Source: Roseburia sp.
GTDB taxonomy: Bacteria; Bacillota; Clostridia; Lachnospirales; Lachnospiraceae
DNA length: 54,573 nt
Reading direction: 5' to 3'
Assembly (NCBI GenBank): GCA_017549185.1
Contig: JAFYVJ010000052.1
Location: 1-54,573 of the forward strand
Positions 43,397-53,205 of the stretch are shown in pieces. The notes beneath the pieces are model-generated. The model was not told the origin of the DNA. It worked only from the letters and a program-made list of their open reading frames with translations, and searched no databases. Position numbers and translations under genes: made by a program. Numbering within the stretch: position 1 is the first letter of the stretch; every line of letters begins with the position of its first letter.

Positions 43397-43544
43397 GAAG
43401 GACTGCAAAAATGAAAGCAGACAAATTGACTGCTGGCAGTCATATTTGGATGATTTCATTTTTATTGGACGAATATCCCAAGCGAGAAGAAACGAACTAG
43501 AATCGAGCTTGAACAGTCCGAATAAAAGGGAAAGGAAAGTAAGC

Positions 43545-44054
43545 ATGAAAAATAGATGGATTGCACTTTATGTAGAAAATCAAGTGGGTGTACTGGCTAA
43601 GGTTGCCGGACTTTTTTCAGGTAAATGTTATAATTTACAAAGTTTGACTGTTGGTACAGCGGAAGATGAGACGGTGTCCCGTATGACAATCTGTGTAAAA
43701 AGTAACGATGTAACTTTTGAACAGATTAAGAAGCAGTTGAATAGTATGATTGAAGTTATCAAGGTGATGGATCTTACCAATGTGCCGATTCATATGAAAG
43801 AGATTTTATTTGTTAAGGTAACAAAGATTGATGCTTCACAGAAATCAGAAGTGTTTCAGATTGCAAAAACATTTGACGAGCATGGTCATGTCAGAGTGGT
43901 GGACGTGGGACCGGACAGTGTGTTATTAGAGTGTATGTTGACTGAGAGTAAAAATAATGATTTAATCAGATTGCTAAATACAAACTACAAATATGTAGAA
44001 GTAGTACGTGGTGGTGCAGTTGCGATTGAATCAATCAGTACAACGAACCGATAA
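43545..44054 (+). CDS. ilvN: Acetolactate synthase regulatory (small) subunit
   Basis: 169 residues from ATG 43545 (AAAGGAAAGTAAGC upstream; ATG 43446 rejected). The ACT domain begins WIALYVENQVGVLAKVAGLF with NLQSLTVGTAEDETVSRMTI. The C-terminal domain (KTFDEHGHVRVVDVGPDSV) completes the IlvH/IlvN form. It confers feedback control by valine on IlvB. A GACTGC/GCAGTC hairpin lies in the ilvB-ilvN gap. Followed by the bidirectional terminator at 44061. Confidence 0.94.
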   Translation: MKNRWIALYVENQVGVLAKVAGLFSGKCYNLQSLTVGTAEDETVSRMTICVKSNDVTFEQIKKQLNSMIEVIKVMDLTNVPIHMKEILFVKVTKIDASQKSEVFQIAKTFDEHGHVRVVDVGPDSVLLECMLTESKNNDLIRLLNTNYKYVEVVRGGAVAIESISTTNR

Positions 44055-44060
44055 AAGTTT

Positions 44061-44116
44061 AAAAGGCATTTGCTTACAGAGTAGATAGATACAAACTTGT
44101 AAGCAAGTGCCTTTTT
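44061..44116. terminator. Terminator between ilvN and the PAP2 gene
   Basis: An 18-bp stem (44061-44078 with 44098-44115, two mismatches or wobbles) has A4 at the left edge and T5 at the right, so it can serve both convergent genes. Confidence 0.85.
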
Positions 44117-44132
44117 ATAGGTAGCATAGTTA

Positions 44133-44819
44133 TTAGATTCTGAGGAGTGTTTGTACCACCCGTCTTCGTATGCCAATTTCAAACTGGGTTCGATATATCA
44201 TATGTATAGTGAAGATGGCAAGTAGGATACCTGTTATCACATCAAATACGGAGTGTTGCTTTAAAAACATAGTTGCCAAAATAATACTTATCATCATGAT
44301 AGCCGAACCATAACGAATGAAATGATTCTGTTTAAAATCATCACAGTGCCAGATAACTGCATTTACCGCCAATGAATTATACACATGGATACTTGGAAAT
44401 AAATTGGTGGAAGTATCGGTGGCATAGAGTGCTTGTACCATATCTACAAAAATATTATCCCGTGCAAACGTAGTCGGTCGTAAGTGGTGTCCGTTTGGAC
44501 AAATAGTTGATATAATTAGAAAAACAGTCATGCCGAAAAACAAGATTTTACACAGATTATAATATTCGTCTTTATTTTTCAATGCAAAATATCCGATTCC
44601 CAGTGCAATGTAAGCGAACCATAGAAGGTATGGAATGATGAAGTATTCACAGAAAGGAATAGAATCATCCACTGCCATATGTACAATATGAAATTGTTTT
44701 GTTACGGTTTTCTCAAGGTAAGCAAACCAGGGGAGATATATCAGCCAGTAAACCTGCCACCAGAGATGCTTATATTTTTCATAAAAGGTATACGTATGCT
44801 TTAGCATAAAAGTTTTCAT
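44133..44819 (-). CDS. PAP2-family membrane phosphatase
   Basis: 228 residues on the minus strand with about six hydrophobic helices (YFIIPYLLWFAYIALGIGYF, ILFFGMTVFLIISTICP). The lipid-phosphatase motifs are NLFPSIHVYNS and KQHSVFDVITG, with the catalytic His in each. Probably dephosphorylates a lipid or undecaprenyl pyrophosphate at the membrane; substrate not determinable. No signal peptide beyond the first helix. About 210 bp upstream (44820-45029) hold no gene. Confidence 0.85.
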   Translation of the reverse strand: MKTFMLKHTYTFYEKYKHLWWQVYWLIYLPWFAYLEKTVTKQFHIVHMAVDDSIPFCEYFIIPYLLWFAYIALGIGYFALKNKDEYYNLCKILFFGMTVFLIISTICPNGHHLRPTTFARDNIFVDMVQALYATDTSTNLFPSIHVYNSLAVNAVIWHCDDFKQNHFIRYGSAIMMISIILATMFLKQHSVFDVITGILLAIFTIHMIYRTQFEIGIRRRVVQTLLRI

Positions 44820-45029
44820 ATTATAAGCCCTATTCTTTCATAATTTATAAAAATCATTCTAAAATTTATGTCCATGTCCGTTTTAGTAGAATGAAGATTC
44901 TTATGTAGAGGATTATAACACTGCTTTTTTTGAGAAACAATGGGCTTTCGTTTTTCTTAAGAAAGATTTCTGAAATGTTAAGAAATGGGAATGAGGATTT
45001 TATATGTCATTTCACCTATCAGTTTTATA

Positions 45030-45533
45030 CTAAAGTTCCTCAAAGATAATCTCATGGTTTTTGAGGAATTTTTTTATTAAAGCATCCCATTCACGGTCAA
45101 GGCTTTTATCAATGGTAAAAGTGCAGTAGGAAATACCTGTCGTTAAAAGCAGACTGTTATTCTGGAATTTTAAATTAATAAACGCAGCAGTTACATCCGC
45201 AGGTGTGAGAGAAGGTGCACTCTGTTGCAGTGTTTTTTCTAAGTTGGTTGGGGAAAGCAGTAATACAAACTTAAAGAAAGAAGGTGTACGTTTTCCTTTG
45301 ATTAAGTCGAAACATTGTGTACGGACTTTTCCATAAGGAATAAAACTAAGACCGCTTAGATGTTCCTGCTCCAGTTCGTTCTCAGAGTAAAAATTTTTAT
45401 GAAGTGTACCTTCAATGTGATAATTGATGCTTCCCTGTATGGTTGCTTCCTGTAATAAAAAATTGTCAAAAACTTCTGTGCAAAGTAATTTGTTCATAAA
45501 TACCCGGACTTCCGGTAATTTTAATGCAATCAT
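45030..45533 (-). CDS. DUF5721 family protein
   Basis: 167 residues on the minus strand from ATG 45533 (GAGGTTATC upstream). The upstream in-frame start at 45653 would add a hydrophobic 40-residue extension that I judge non-coding. IALKLPEVRVFMNKLL, FDNFLLQEATIQGSINYHI, DGTLHKNFYS-like GTLHKNFYSENE and CFDLIKGKRTPSFFKFVLLL match DUF5721, a small family known to me only from Lachnospiraceae. Function unknown; it is conserved enough to be a housekeeping accessory. Confidence 0.75.
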   Translation of the reverse strand: MIALKLPEVRVFMNKLLCTEVFDNFLLQEATIQGSINYHIEGTLHKNFYSENELEQEHLSGLSFIPYGKVRTQCFDLIKGKRTPSFFKFVLLLSPTNLEKTLQQSAPSLTPADVTAAFINLKFQNNSLLLTTGISYCTFTIDKSLDREWDALIKKFLKNHEIIFEEL

Positions 45534-45764
45534 GATAACCTCAATAAAATTTGGAATAATGCTTCGAAGTAAAGTACAAAAAATGAAAAGTTCTTTGAAT
45601 CCGAAAGATAAAAACATTATAACATAGCCTAGAATTCTTTTAAAGTTTTTCATTTTATGTTATGATAATTTCAACTGAGCTCATTTTTAGGAATTTGCAA
45701 ATTGAGATTAGAAAGAATTGTCGAGGGATAAAGTCTAATCAGGTGATATAGGAGGATAGAGAAA

Positions 45765-47042
45765 ATGACAGAGACACAGATTTTATTTGATTTATTAGAA
45801 AAAGGAGTATCTCCGGCTCATGCAGTCAGTGCATGTGAGGAGCGTTTAGTAGAAGCAGGATTTGAAAAACTAGATTATGGTACTGCTTGGAAACTGGAAA
45901 TGGGGAGCAAATATTATGTGAATCACTATGATACGACGTTGTTTGCGTTTACACTTCCGACAAATTGGGGGAAGGCAGAACCGGCGGTTCGTATCGCAGC
46001 AGCACATACAGATTTTCCATGTCTTCGCATTAAGCCGGCTTGTGATATGAAGAATAACGGTTATGCACAGATTAATATTGAAGTGTATGGAGGTGCGATT
46101 TTAAATACCTGGTTAGACCGTCCATTGGGAGTTGCAGGTCGTGTAGTAGTTCGTAGTGAAGAGGTATTCCATCCGGAAGTACGTCATTTTATTTCTAAGA
46201 AAAATATTACTATCCCAAATCTTGCGATTCATATGAATCGTGAGGTAAATAAAGGTGTAGAATTAAATAAACAGACCGAATTGCTTCCGATTGCAGGTTT
46301 ATTAAATGGTGAGCAGGATGGAGCATATTTCATGGATTTTGTGGCAGCAGAACTTGGAGTTGCCAAAGAAGACATTTTAGACTATGAACTGACAGTATTC
46401 TGTGATGAAAAACCACAGTTGGTAGGATTACAGGATGAATTGATTTCAGCTCCACGTTTAGATAATTTAAATTCTTGTGCAGCATTAGTCTCTGCTATTA
46501 TAAATAGTGAGAGAAACGATGGCTTGAATATGATAGCACTGTTTGATCACGAAGAAATTGGAAGTCGTTCAAAACAGGGTGCGGCGTCAATTTTACTTCA
46601 TGATATGATTTGTCGTATTTTAAAAGAAGTTGGAAAAGAAGAGGTAGATGCTACGATTTACAATAGTATGATTTTATCAGTAGATGTAGCCCATGGCTTA
46701 CATCCAAATTATGCAGGGAAAATGGACCCGACTAATAAACCTGTATTAGGAAAGGGACTCTGCATCAAAGAAGCATGCTCCCAGTCTTATGCAACAGACT
46801 GCGAAGTGGTAAGTATTATTGAGCAGATTTGTAAGGCAAAAGAGATTTCTTATCAGAAATTCGTGAATCGCTCCGATGTTATGGGCGGTGGTACATTAGG
46901 TTCCATTGCATCTGCGTTATTACCAGTGAAGACAGTAGATATCGGAATTCCTTTACTCGCGATGCATTCCGCAAGAGAATTAATGGCAGAGTGTGACCAG
47001 CAGAATATGGTGGATTTGGTGACAGCATATTTTACCATGTAG
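45765..47042 (+). CDS. apeB: M18 family aminopeptidase
   Basis: 425 residues, usual for M18 (aspartyl aminopeptidase). AAAHTDFPCLRIKP (first zinc His), LFDHEEIGSRSKQGA (catalytic Glu and zinc Glu), SVDVAHGLHPNY and VMGGGTLGSI are conserved. Cytosolic dodecameric zinc peptidase that removes N-terminal acidic or neutral residues. ATG 45765 has TAGGAGGATAGAGAAA. Monocistronic by spacing. Confidence 0.94.
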   Translation: MTETQILFDLLEKGVSPAHAVSACEERLVEAGFEKLDYGTAWKLEMGSKYYVNHYDTTLFAFTLPTNWGKAEPAVRIAAAHTDFPCLRIKPACDMKNNGYAQINIEVYGGAILNTWLDRPLGVAGRVVVRSEEVFHPEVRHFISKKNITIPNLAIHMNREVNKGVELNKQTELLPIAGLLNGEQDGAYFMDFVAAELGVAKEDILDYELTVFCDEKPQLVGLQDELISAPRLDNLNSCAALVSAIINSERNDGLNMIALFDHEEIGSRSKQGAASILLHDMICRILKEVGKEEVDATIYNSMILSVDVAHGLHPNYAGKMDPTNKPVLGKGLCIKEACSQSYATDCEVVSIIEQICKAKEISYQKFVNRSDVMGGGTLGSIASALLPVKTVDIGIPLLAMHSARELMAECDQQNMVDLVTAYFTM

Positions 47043-47177
47043 CATACCATTTACAAGGCATGTTTTGCAGAGAGATGCACATATGGGAGAAATAGGAAGA
47101 TGTAAGGGATTGTGTTCAATGTGTAGGATTTGCAGATACGTGGGTAATAAACATAATATACGAGTAAAGGTACAAAT

Positions 47178-48500
47178 ATGATACGGACAGTATATAGTTA
47201 TGAAGAAGTAATAGATATTATTCAAAATAGTAGACGATTTGGTAATCTCACAGGGTGTGAGATTACCAAAATTATGTTAGAGAAGCTTAATCATCCGGAA
47301 AATGGGATGTCCTATATCCATGTGGCAGGGACAAATGGAAAAGGTTCTGTTTCGGCTTTTTTATGTAGTATTTTAAAAGAGGCAGGATTGAAAACAGGTA
47401 TGTTTACATCTCCGCATTTGGTACATTTTGAGGAACGTATCCGGATAAATGGGGAAATGATTCCAAAAGAGGATGTGCATCGGCTTGGAAATAGTTTGCT
47501 TTTACAAGACTTTGGTGTGCAGCCAACTATGTTTGATTATTGTCTTGCTATGGGATTGTTATATTTTAAAGAGCAACAATGTGATGTGGTTGTCTTAGAG
47601 ACCGGATTGGGTGGAAAATATGATTCGACGAATGCTGTTGGAACACCTGACGTATCAGTAATTACGAAAATTGGTTTTGATCATATGGCGATTTTAGGTA
47701 ATACGTTGGTAGAGATTGCAGGAGAAAAAGCAGGTATTATCAAAAAAGGAACCAAGCTTATCTGTGAGAGTCAGGATGCGGATGTGGAAGAGGTGTTCAA
47801 AAAAGCGGCAGAGCAGGCAGGTGTTGCTAAGATAGAGATTCTTGCACCGGAGAAGATTCAGATAAAAGATTATCAGACGTTTTCAGCATATGGATACGAA
47901 GATTTGACGATGCAGATGCTGGGGTTACATCAGTTTGAGAATGCAACAGCAGCGATTCTTGCAGCAGAAGCCTATTTGACAGATTATTTACCTATAAAAT
48001 TAGGAGAAGAGTCGGAAACAGAGCACGAACTGGAAGAAAAAATAAGCCAACAGATACAACAGGCAGTGAGAGAAGGTATAGCGGCAACAAAGTGGCCTGG
48101 ACGTATGGAAGTATTGAGTCAGGATCCATTTTTTATGGTAGATGGTGCTCATAACGCGCATGGTGTAACTGCTTTACGAAAAAGTTTAGAAGCCTTATTC
48201 CCAGGAGAACAGTTTCATTTTCTTATGGGTGTGATGGCGGATAAAGATTATGTAGATATGATACAGGAGTTGTTACCGCTTGCATTGGATTTTACAACGG
48301 TAACAGTAGGATATAGTCGCTCCCTAGAAGCAGAACAATTAGCAGAGTGTATTCGTAGCAAAGGTGTTAAGGCAGTGAGTAAAGAGTCGCTTATCTCGGC
48401 TTTTGCAGAGATTACAGAGGAACGAAAAGAAAAAACCATTGCATTTGGTTCTCTGTATTTTGTAGGAGAAATTGAAGAAATCTTTCAAGAATTTGTATAA
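47178..48500 (+). CDS. folC: Folylpolyglutamate synthase / dihydrofolate synthase
   Basis: 440 residues. YIHVAGTNGKGSVSAFLCSI is the FolC P-loop; FTSPHLVHFEERIRING, VLETGLGGKYDSTNAV and VDGAHNAHGV are further family motifs. Adds glutamate to folates, retaining cofactors for thyA and other enzymes. A 135-bp gap before the start holds no recognisable signal. Confidence 0.95.
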   Translation: MIRTVYSYEEVIDIIQNSRRFGNLTGCEITKIMLEKLNHPENGMSYIHVAGTNGKGSVSAFLCSILKEAGLKTGMFTSPHLVHFEERIRINGEMIPKEDVHRLGNSLLLQDFGVQPTMFDYCLAMGLLYFKEQQCDVVVLETGLGGKYDSTNAVGTPDVSVITKIGFDHMAILGNTLVEIAGEKAGIIKKGTKLICESQDADVEEVFKKAAEQAGVAKIEILAPEKIQIKDYQTFSAYGYEDLTMQMLGLHQFENATAAILAAEAYLTDYLPIKLGEESETEHELEEKISQQIQQAVREGIAATKWPGRMEVLSQDPFFMVDGAHNAHGVTALRKSLEALFPGEQFHFLMGVMADKDYVDMIQELLPLALDFTTVTVGYSRSLEAEQLAECIRSKGVKAVSKESLISAFAEITEERKEKTIAFGSLYFVGEIEEIFQEFV

Positions 48501-48583
48501 AATATAGATATTTCTGAAAGTCGTAGAAAAACAGATTTTCTTGTGCTAATATAACTATGTCTTATATATAGAATGCAAAGTTT

Positions 48584-48612
48584 TTGTCGTTGAATATATA
48601 GATAAGTATATA
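48584..48612 (+). promoter_or_regulatory. Sigma-A-like promoter of the DUF368 gene
   Basis: TTGTCG (48584-48589), 17 bp, TATATA (48607-48612). A moderate match, 27 bp upstream of the ATG. Confidence 0.4.
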
Positions 48613-48638
48613 AATTTTAGAAATAGAGGTAATGATTT

Positions 48639-49511
48639 ATGATTATGCAGATGATAAATGGTTTTTGTATGGCACTAGCAGATAGCGTGCCAGGCGTATC
48701 AGGCGGAACAATTGCGTTTTTGATGGGATTTTATGACCAGTTTATTACATCCATTGATGATTTATTAACAGGCAATATGGAGAAAAAGAAAACAGCATTT
48801 ATGTTTTTAATAAAGCTTGGTATTGGCTGGGTAATTGGATTTTTATCAGCGGTGCTTGTACTTACAAGTGTGTTTGAAAGTCATATTTACGCGATTAGCT
48901 CGTTATTTATCGGTTTTATTATTTTTGCAATCCCTGTAGTAATTGGTGAAGAGAAAACGTGTTTATCAGAGAATAAAAAATGGATGATTTTTACAGTACT
49001 TGGAGCAGCATTAGTTGCAGCAATTACGTACTTTAATCCGGTTTCCGGAGGGGAAGGTATGAACTTTGATAATTTTTCGGCAGGATTTGGTTTATACTTA
49101 TTCTTAGCGGGTGCTGTTGCGATTTCTGCGATGGTATTACCGGGTATTTCGGGTTCTACTTTGTTGTTAATTATGGGTATTTATCTTCCGATTATCAATG
49201 GCATAAAGGATATTTTACATTTTGATTTTAGTAGTTTCCTTCCATTGTTCTGCTTTGGATGTGGTGTTATCGTAGGTGTTTTTAGCGTTGTAAAATTAAT
49301 TCGCAAAGCGTTAGAGAAGTTCCGTGCACAGACGATTTTTATGATTATTGGTATGATGCTTGGTTCTATTTATACGGTTATCATGGGACCAACTACATTA
49401 GATGTACCACAGCCTGCGATGGGACTTGGTGAATTTAATATCATTTTCTTTGTAATTGGTGGAGTGGTTATATTAGGAATGCAGAAATTAAAAACGATTA
49501 AAGAAAAATAG
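48639..49511 (+). CDS. popT: DUF368 undecaprenyl-phosphate translocase (PopT-like)
   Basis: 290 residues with about eight hydrophobic helices. GFCMALADSVPGVSGGTIAF and AMVLPGISGSTLLLIMGIY are the paired PG-S-G motifs of DUF368, recently shown to recycle undecaprenyl phosphate across the membrane in other bacteria. ATG 48639 was chosen because AGAGGTAATGATTT precedes it. An ABC exporter starts 8 bp downstream and may be co-transcribed. Confidence 0.88.
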   Translation: MIMQMINGFCMALADSVPGVSGGTIAFLMGFYDQFITSIDDLLTGNMEKKKTAFMFLIKLGIGWVIGFLSAVLVLTSVFESHIYAISSLFIGFIIFAIPVVIGEEKTCLSENKKWMIFTVLGAALVAAITYFNPVSGGEGMNFDNFSAGFGLYLFLAGAVAISAMVLPGISGSTLLLIMGIYLPIINGIKDILHFDFSSFLPLFCFGCGVIVGVFSVVKLIRKALEKFRAQTIFMIIGMMLGSIYTVIMGPTTLDVPQPAMGLGEFNIIFFVIGGVVILGMQKLKTIKEK

Positions 49512-49519
49512 GATATCGT

Positions 49520-51298
49520 ATGAAAAAGATACTTGCTTTATTAAAAGATTATAAAAAAGAAACTATTTTGGGGCCTCTATTCAAATTGTTAGAGGCTTCT
49601 TTTGAATTATTTGTACCGTTAGTTATTGCAGCAATTATTGATACGGGTGTGTCAGATGGTGATATCGCTTATATATTAAAGATGTGTCTCGTGTTAGTGG
49701 TATTAGCACTTATCGGTTTTGTATGTGCGATTACAGCACAATATTTTGCAGCAAAGGCGGCAGTAGGTGTGGCAGCCAAATTACGACATGCCTTATTTGA
49801 ACATATTGAAAAATTGTCTTATACGGAATTGGATACAGTGGGTACATCTACTTTGATTACACGTATGACGAGTGATGTAAATCAGGTGCAGAATGGTGTG
49901 AATTTAGTGTTACGTCTTTTCTTACGTTCTCCATTTATCGTATTCGGTGCTATGGTTATGGCATTTACGGTAGATGTGAAAGCCGCATTGGTTTTTGTAG
50001 TGACGATTCCGCTATTGTCGATTGTAGTATTTGTAGTGATGTATGCCACGATTCCGTTGTATAAAAAAGTGCAGGCAGCCTTGGATCGAGTATTAGCTAT
50101 TACGAGAGAAAACTTGACAGGCGTTCGTGTGATTCGTGCGTTTAACAAAGAAGAACATGAGATTAAACAATTTAACGAAAGCAATGATAAACTGACTAAT
50201 ATGCAGGTTTTTGTAGGAAAAATTACAGCACTTACCAGTCCGTTGACCTTTATTATTATAAATGTAGCAACGATAGTTTTGGTATGGACAGGTGCTATTC
50301 AGGTAAATGATGGTGTGATTAGTCAGGGAGAAGTGGTGGCATTGGTAAATTATATGTCACAGATTTTGGTGGAGTTAGTGAAACTTGCTAATTTGATTGT
50401 CAGTATTACCAAATCTATTGCCAGTGGTAATCGTATTCAGGCAGTGCTTAATATTGAGTCTAGTATGAAAGATGTGGCGATAGATACAGACGTGGAAATA
50501 GGTGCTCAGAAAGAGTCAGCAAGTAGTGTAAAGCAGACAAATATTACAGGTTTGCCAGAGGATGATGTGATCGTTGCATTTGAACACGTACATTTTACTT
50601 ATGCAAAATCGAAAGAAGAAGCTTTGACAGATATTCATTTTACTGCTAAGAAGGGTGAGATGATTGGTGTTATCGGTGGCACCGGTTCCGGTAAAACTTC
50701 GATAGTAAATTTGATTTCTCGTTTTTATGATGCTACAAGAGGAAGTGTGTCTATAAATGGTGTGGATGTAAAAGACTATCCACTTGAAAGCTTACGTGAA
50801 AAAATTAGCATTGTTCCACAAAAGGCGGTACTTTTTAAAGGAACGATTCGGGAAAACATTTGTTGGGGCAAAGAAGGTGCTACAGATGAAGAAATCCAGA
50901 GAGCATTAGAGATTGCACAAGCGACAGAATTTGTAAAAGAAAAAGGATTAGACTTTGTGGTAGAGCAGGGAGGACGTAATCTCTCGGGTGGTCAGCGTCA
51001 GCGTCTTACTATTGCAAGAGCACTTGTAAAGAATCCGGATATTTTGATTTTGGATGATAGTGCTTCAGCATTAGATTATGCGACAGATGCGAAGCTTCGA
51101 AAGGCAATTTCTGAAATGTCTGATGATATGACAGTGTTCGTGGTATCTCAGAGAGCAGCCTCGATTATGCATGCGGATCAGATTATTGTGTTAGATGATG
51201 GAGAAGTATCAGCGATTGGTAAGCATAATGACTTACTTGATAATTGTGAGATTTATCGTGAGATTTATGAGTCACAGTTTAGAGGTTCCGTTTTATGA
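49520..51298 (+). CDS. ABC exporter half-transporter with degenerate ATPase site
   Basis: 592 residues: six-helix permease domain (about 1-320), then an ATPase with Walker A GVIGGTGSGKTS, signature LSGGQRQR, Walker B ILILDDSASALD and VVSQRAAS. The catalytic Glu is Asp (DDSAS) and the switch His is Gln (VSQR), the known pattern of the non-hydrolytic half in heterodimeric exporters such as TM287/288 and BmrCD. It pairs with the next gene, which has canonical residues. Probably a multidrug or lipid exporter. Confidence 0.92.
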   Translation: MKKILALLKDYKKETILGPLFKLLEASFELFVPLVIAAIIDTGVSDGDIAYILKMCLVLVVLALIGFVCAITAQYFAAKAAVGVAAKLRHALFEHIEKLSYTELDTVGTSTLITRMTSDVNQVQNGVNLVLRLFLRSPFIVFGAMVMAFTVDVKAALVFVVTIPLLSIVVFVVMYATIPLYKKVQAALDRVLAITRENLTGVRVIRAFNKEEHEIKQFNESNDKLTNMQVFVGKITALTSPLTFIIINVATIVLVWTGAIQVNDGVISQGEVVALVNYMSQILVELVKLANLIVSITKSIASGNRIQAVLNIESSMKDVAIDTDVEIGAQKESASSVKQTNITGLPEDDVIVAFEHVHFTYAKSKEEALTDIHFTAKKGEMIGVIGGTGSGKTSIVNLISRFYDATRGSVSINGVDVKDYPLESLREKISIVPQKAVLFKGTIRENICWGKEGATDEEIQRALEIAQATEFVKEKGLDFVVEQGGRNLSGGQRQRLTIARALVKNPDILILDDSASALDYATDAKLRKAISEMSDDMTVFVVSQRAASIMHADQIIVLDDGEVSAIGKHNDLLDNCEIYREIYESQFRGSVL

Positions 51299-51384
51299 GC
51301 AAAGTTAGCTGTGAAACAGCGAGAAAGCGACATCGTCACCTTTGCGAATGGTGTGGGTGAATGAATATAAAGGAAAAGATAAGT

Positions 51385-53133
51385 ATGAAAAAAGAAAAAC
51401 AGACACAGACAATTTTTAAGATTTTAAAATATATCAAACGATACTGGGGATTCTTAGGCATATCCATTTTGTTGTCTGCCGTAACCGTAGTATGTTCTTT
51501 ATATCTGCCTCTTTTGACCGGTGACGCTTTAGATTTGATTATCGAAAAAGGTCAGGTGGATTTTACAGGTGTTTTTGATATACTAAAAAAAATGGGGGTT
51601 ATGGTGGTACTTACTGCTTTTGCTCAGTGGATTATGAATGTCTGTAATAATAAAATTACTTATAATGTTATTCGTGATGTACGAAAAGAAGCTTTTGCAA
51701 AACTAGAGAGGCTCCCATTGAAATATTTGGATGCTCATGCTCACGGTGAAGTGGTGAGCCGCCTGATTACAGACGTGGATCAGTTTGCAGATGGTTTGTT
51801 GATGGGATTTACACAGTTTTTTTCGGGGATTTTAACTATTTTCGGAACATTATTCTTTATGTTTGCAATTAGTGGTCGTATTACGATTGCCGTAGTGGTT
51901 CTGACACCACTTTCTCTTGTGGTGGCTAGTTTTATTGCTAAAAAGACATTTTCTATGTTTAAGCTTCAGTCTGAGACTAGAGGAGAACAGACTTCCTTTA
52001 TCGAGGAGATGGTGGGTAATCAGAAGGTAGTGCAGGCATTTTCGAGAGAAGATGAGACTTTGAAGAAATTCGATGAGATAAATGACCGTTTAGAAAAATG
52101 TTCCTTGAAAGCGATTTTTTTCTCAAGTATTACAAATCCTTCTACTCGATTTGTAAACAGTCTTGTATATGCAACAGTAGCAGTAATCGGTGCATTTTTA
52201 GCGATTTCCGGAGGCATTAGTATTGGTAATTTATCAGCTTTGCTTGCTTATGCAAATCAGTATACAAAGCCGTTTAATGAGATTTCCGGTGTAGTGACAG
52301 AATTGCAGAATGCTCTCGCCTGTGCAAGACGTGTGTTTGAGTTAATGGAAGAAGAACCTGAGATTCCAGATGCAATAGATGCAGTTGTATTAGAGCAGAC
52401 GGATGGACAGGTGGATTTGGAGAATGTGGCATTCTCTTATGTACCGGAACAGAGATTAATGGAAGGCTTGAATTTGAAAGTAAAACCGGGACAGCGTATT
52501 GCAATTGTTGGACCAACCGGTTGTGGAAAGACAACATTGATTAATCTTTTGATGCGTTTTTATGATGTAAAAGAAGGTTCTATCAAGGTAAATGATATAG
52601 ATATTCGCAATATGACGAGAAAGAGTCTGCGTAATAATTATGGCATGGTGTTGCAGGAGACGTGGCTTAGGAGTGGTACGATTCGTGATAATATTGTCAT
52701 GGGAAAACCGGATGCTACGGATGAAGAAGTGATTGCAGCAGCAAAAGCATCTCATGCGCATAGTTTTATCAAACGTCTTCCAGAGGGATACGATACGATT
52801 GTAGCGGAAGATGGAGGTAATTTATCACAGGGTCAAAAACAGTTACTCTGCATCACACGAGTGATGCTTTGCCTGCCACCAATGCTGATATTAGATGAGG
52901 CAACTTCTTCTATTGATACTCGTACAGAGGTGAAAATACAAGAAGCGTTTGCACGCATGATGAAAGGACGTACCAGCTTTATTGTAGCACACCGTTTGTC
53001 TACGATTCGGGAAGCAGATGTGATTCTGGTGATGAAGGATGGTAATATTATTGAACAGGGAAGTCACAATGAATTACTTTTGCAGAATGGTTTTTATGCC
53101 AAGCTGTATAATAGTCAGTTTGCATTGGTATAG
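51385..53133 (+). CDS. ABC exporter half-transporter with canonical ATPase site
   Basis: 582 residues from ATG 51385 (AAAGGAAAAGATAAGT upstream; ATG 51361 has a poor site). Permease helices are followed by Walker A IVGPTGCGKTTL, signature LSQGQKQ, Walker B LILDEATSSIDTRTEV with catalytic Glu, and IVAHRLSTIREAD with switch His. It forms the active half of the heterodimer with the upstream gene. The 86-bp gap holds nothing recognisable. Substrate unknown. Confidence 0.92.
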   Translation: MKKEKQTQTIFKILKYIKRYWGFLGISILLSAVTVVCSLYLPLLTGDALDLIIEKGQVDFTGVFDILKKMGVMVVLTAFAQWIMNVCNNKITYNVIRDVRKEAFAKLERLPLKYLDAHAHGEVVSRLITDVDQFADGLLMGFTQFFSGILTIFGTLFFMFAISGRITIAVVVLTPLSLVVASFIAKKTFSMFKLQSETRGEQTSFIEEMVGNQKVVQAFSREDETLKKFDEINDRLEKCSLKAIFFSSITNPSTRFVNSLVYATVAVIGAFLAISGGISIGNLSALLAYANQYTKPFNEISGVVTELQNALACARRVFELMEEEPEIPDAIDAVVLEQTDGQVDLENVAFSYVPEQRLMEGLNLKVKPGQRIAIVGPTGCGKTTLINLLMRFYDVKEGSIKVNDIDIRNMTRKSLRNNYGMVLQETWLRSGTIRDNIVMGKPDATDEEVIAAAKASHAHSFIKRLPEGYDTIVAEDGGNLSQGQKQLLCITRVMLCLPPMLILDEATSSIDTRTEVKIQEAFARMMKGRTSFIVAHRLSTIREADVILVMKDGNIIEQGSHNELLLQNGFYAKLYNSQFALV

Positions 53134-53205
53134 TCAGCGTGTTCGGATGAGCACTCTATGACTAAAGTGCGTGTAAGCAATAAAATTACAAAAGGTGGAT
53201 AGTAT

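Noticed and set aside
45533-45653. Longer N-terminus of the DUF5721 gene
   Set aside because: The extra 40 residues are hydrophobic without family resemblance, while ATG 45533 has GAGG at the right distance.
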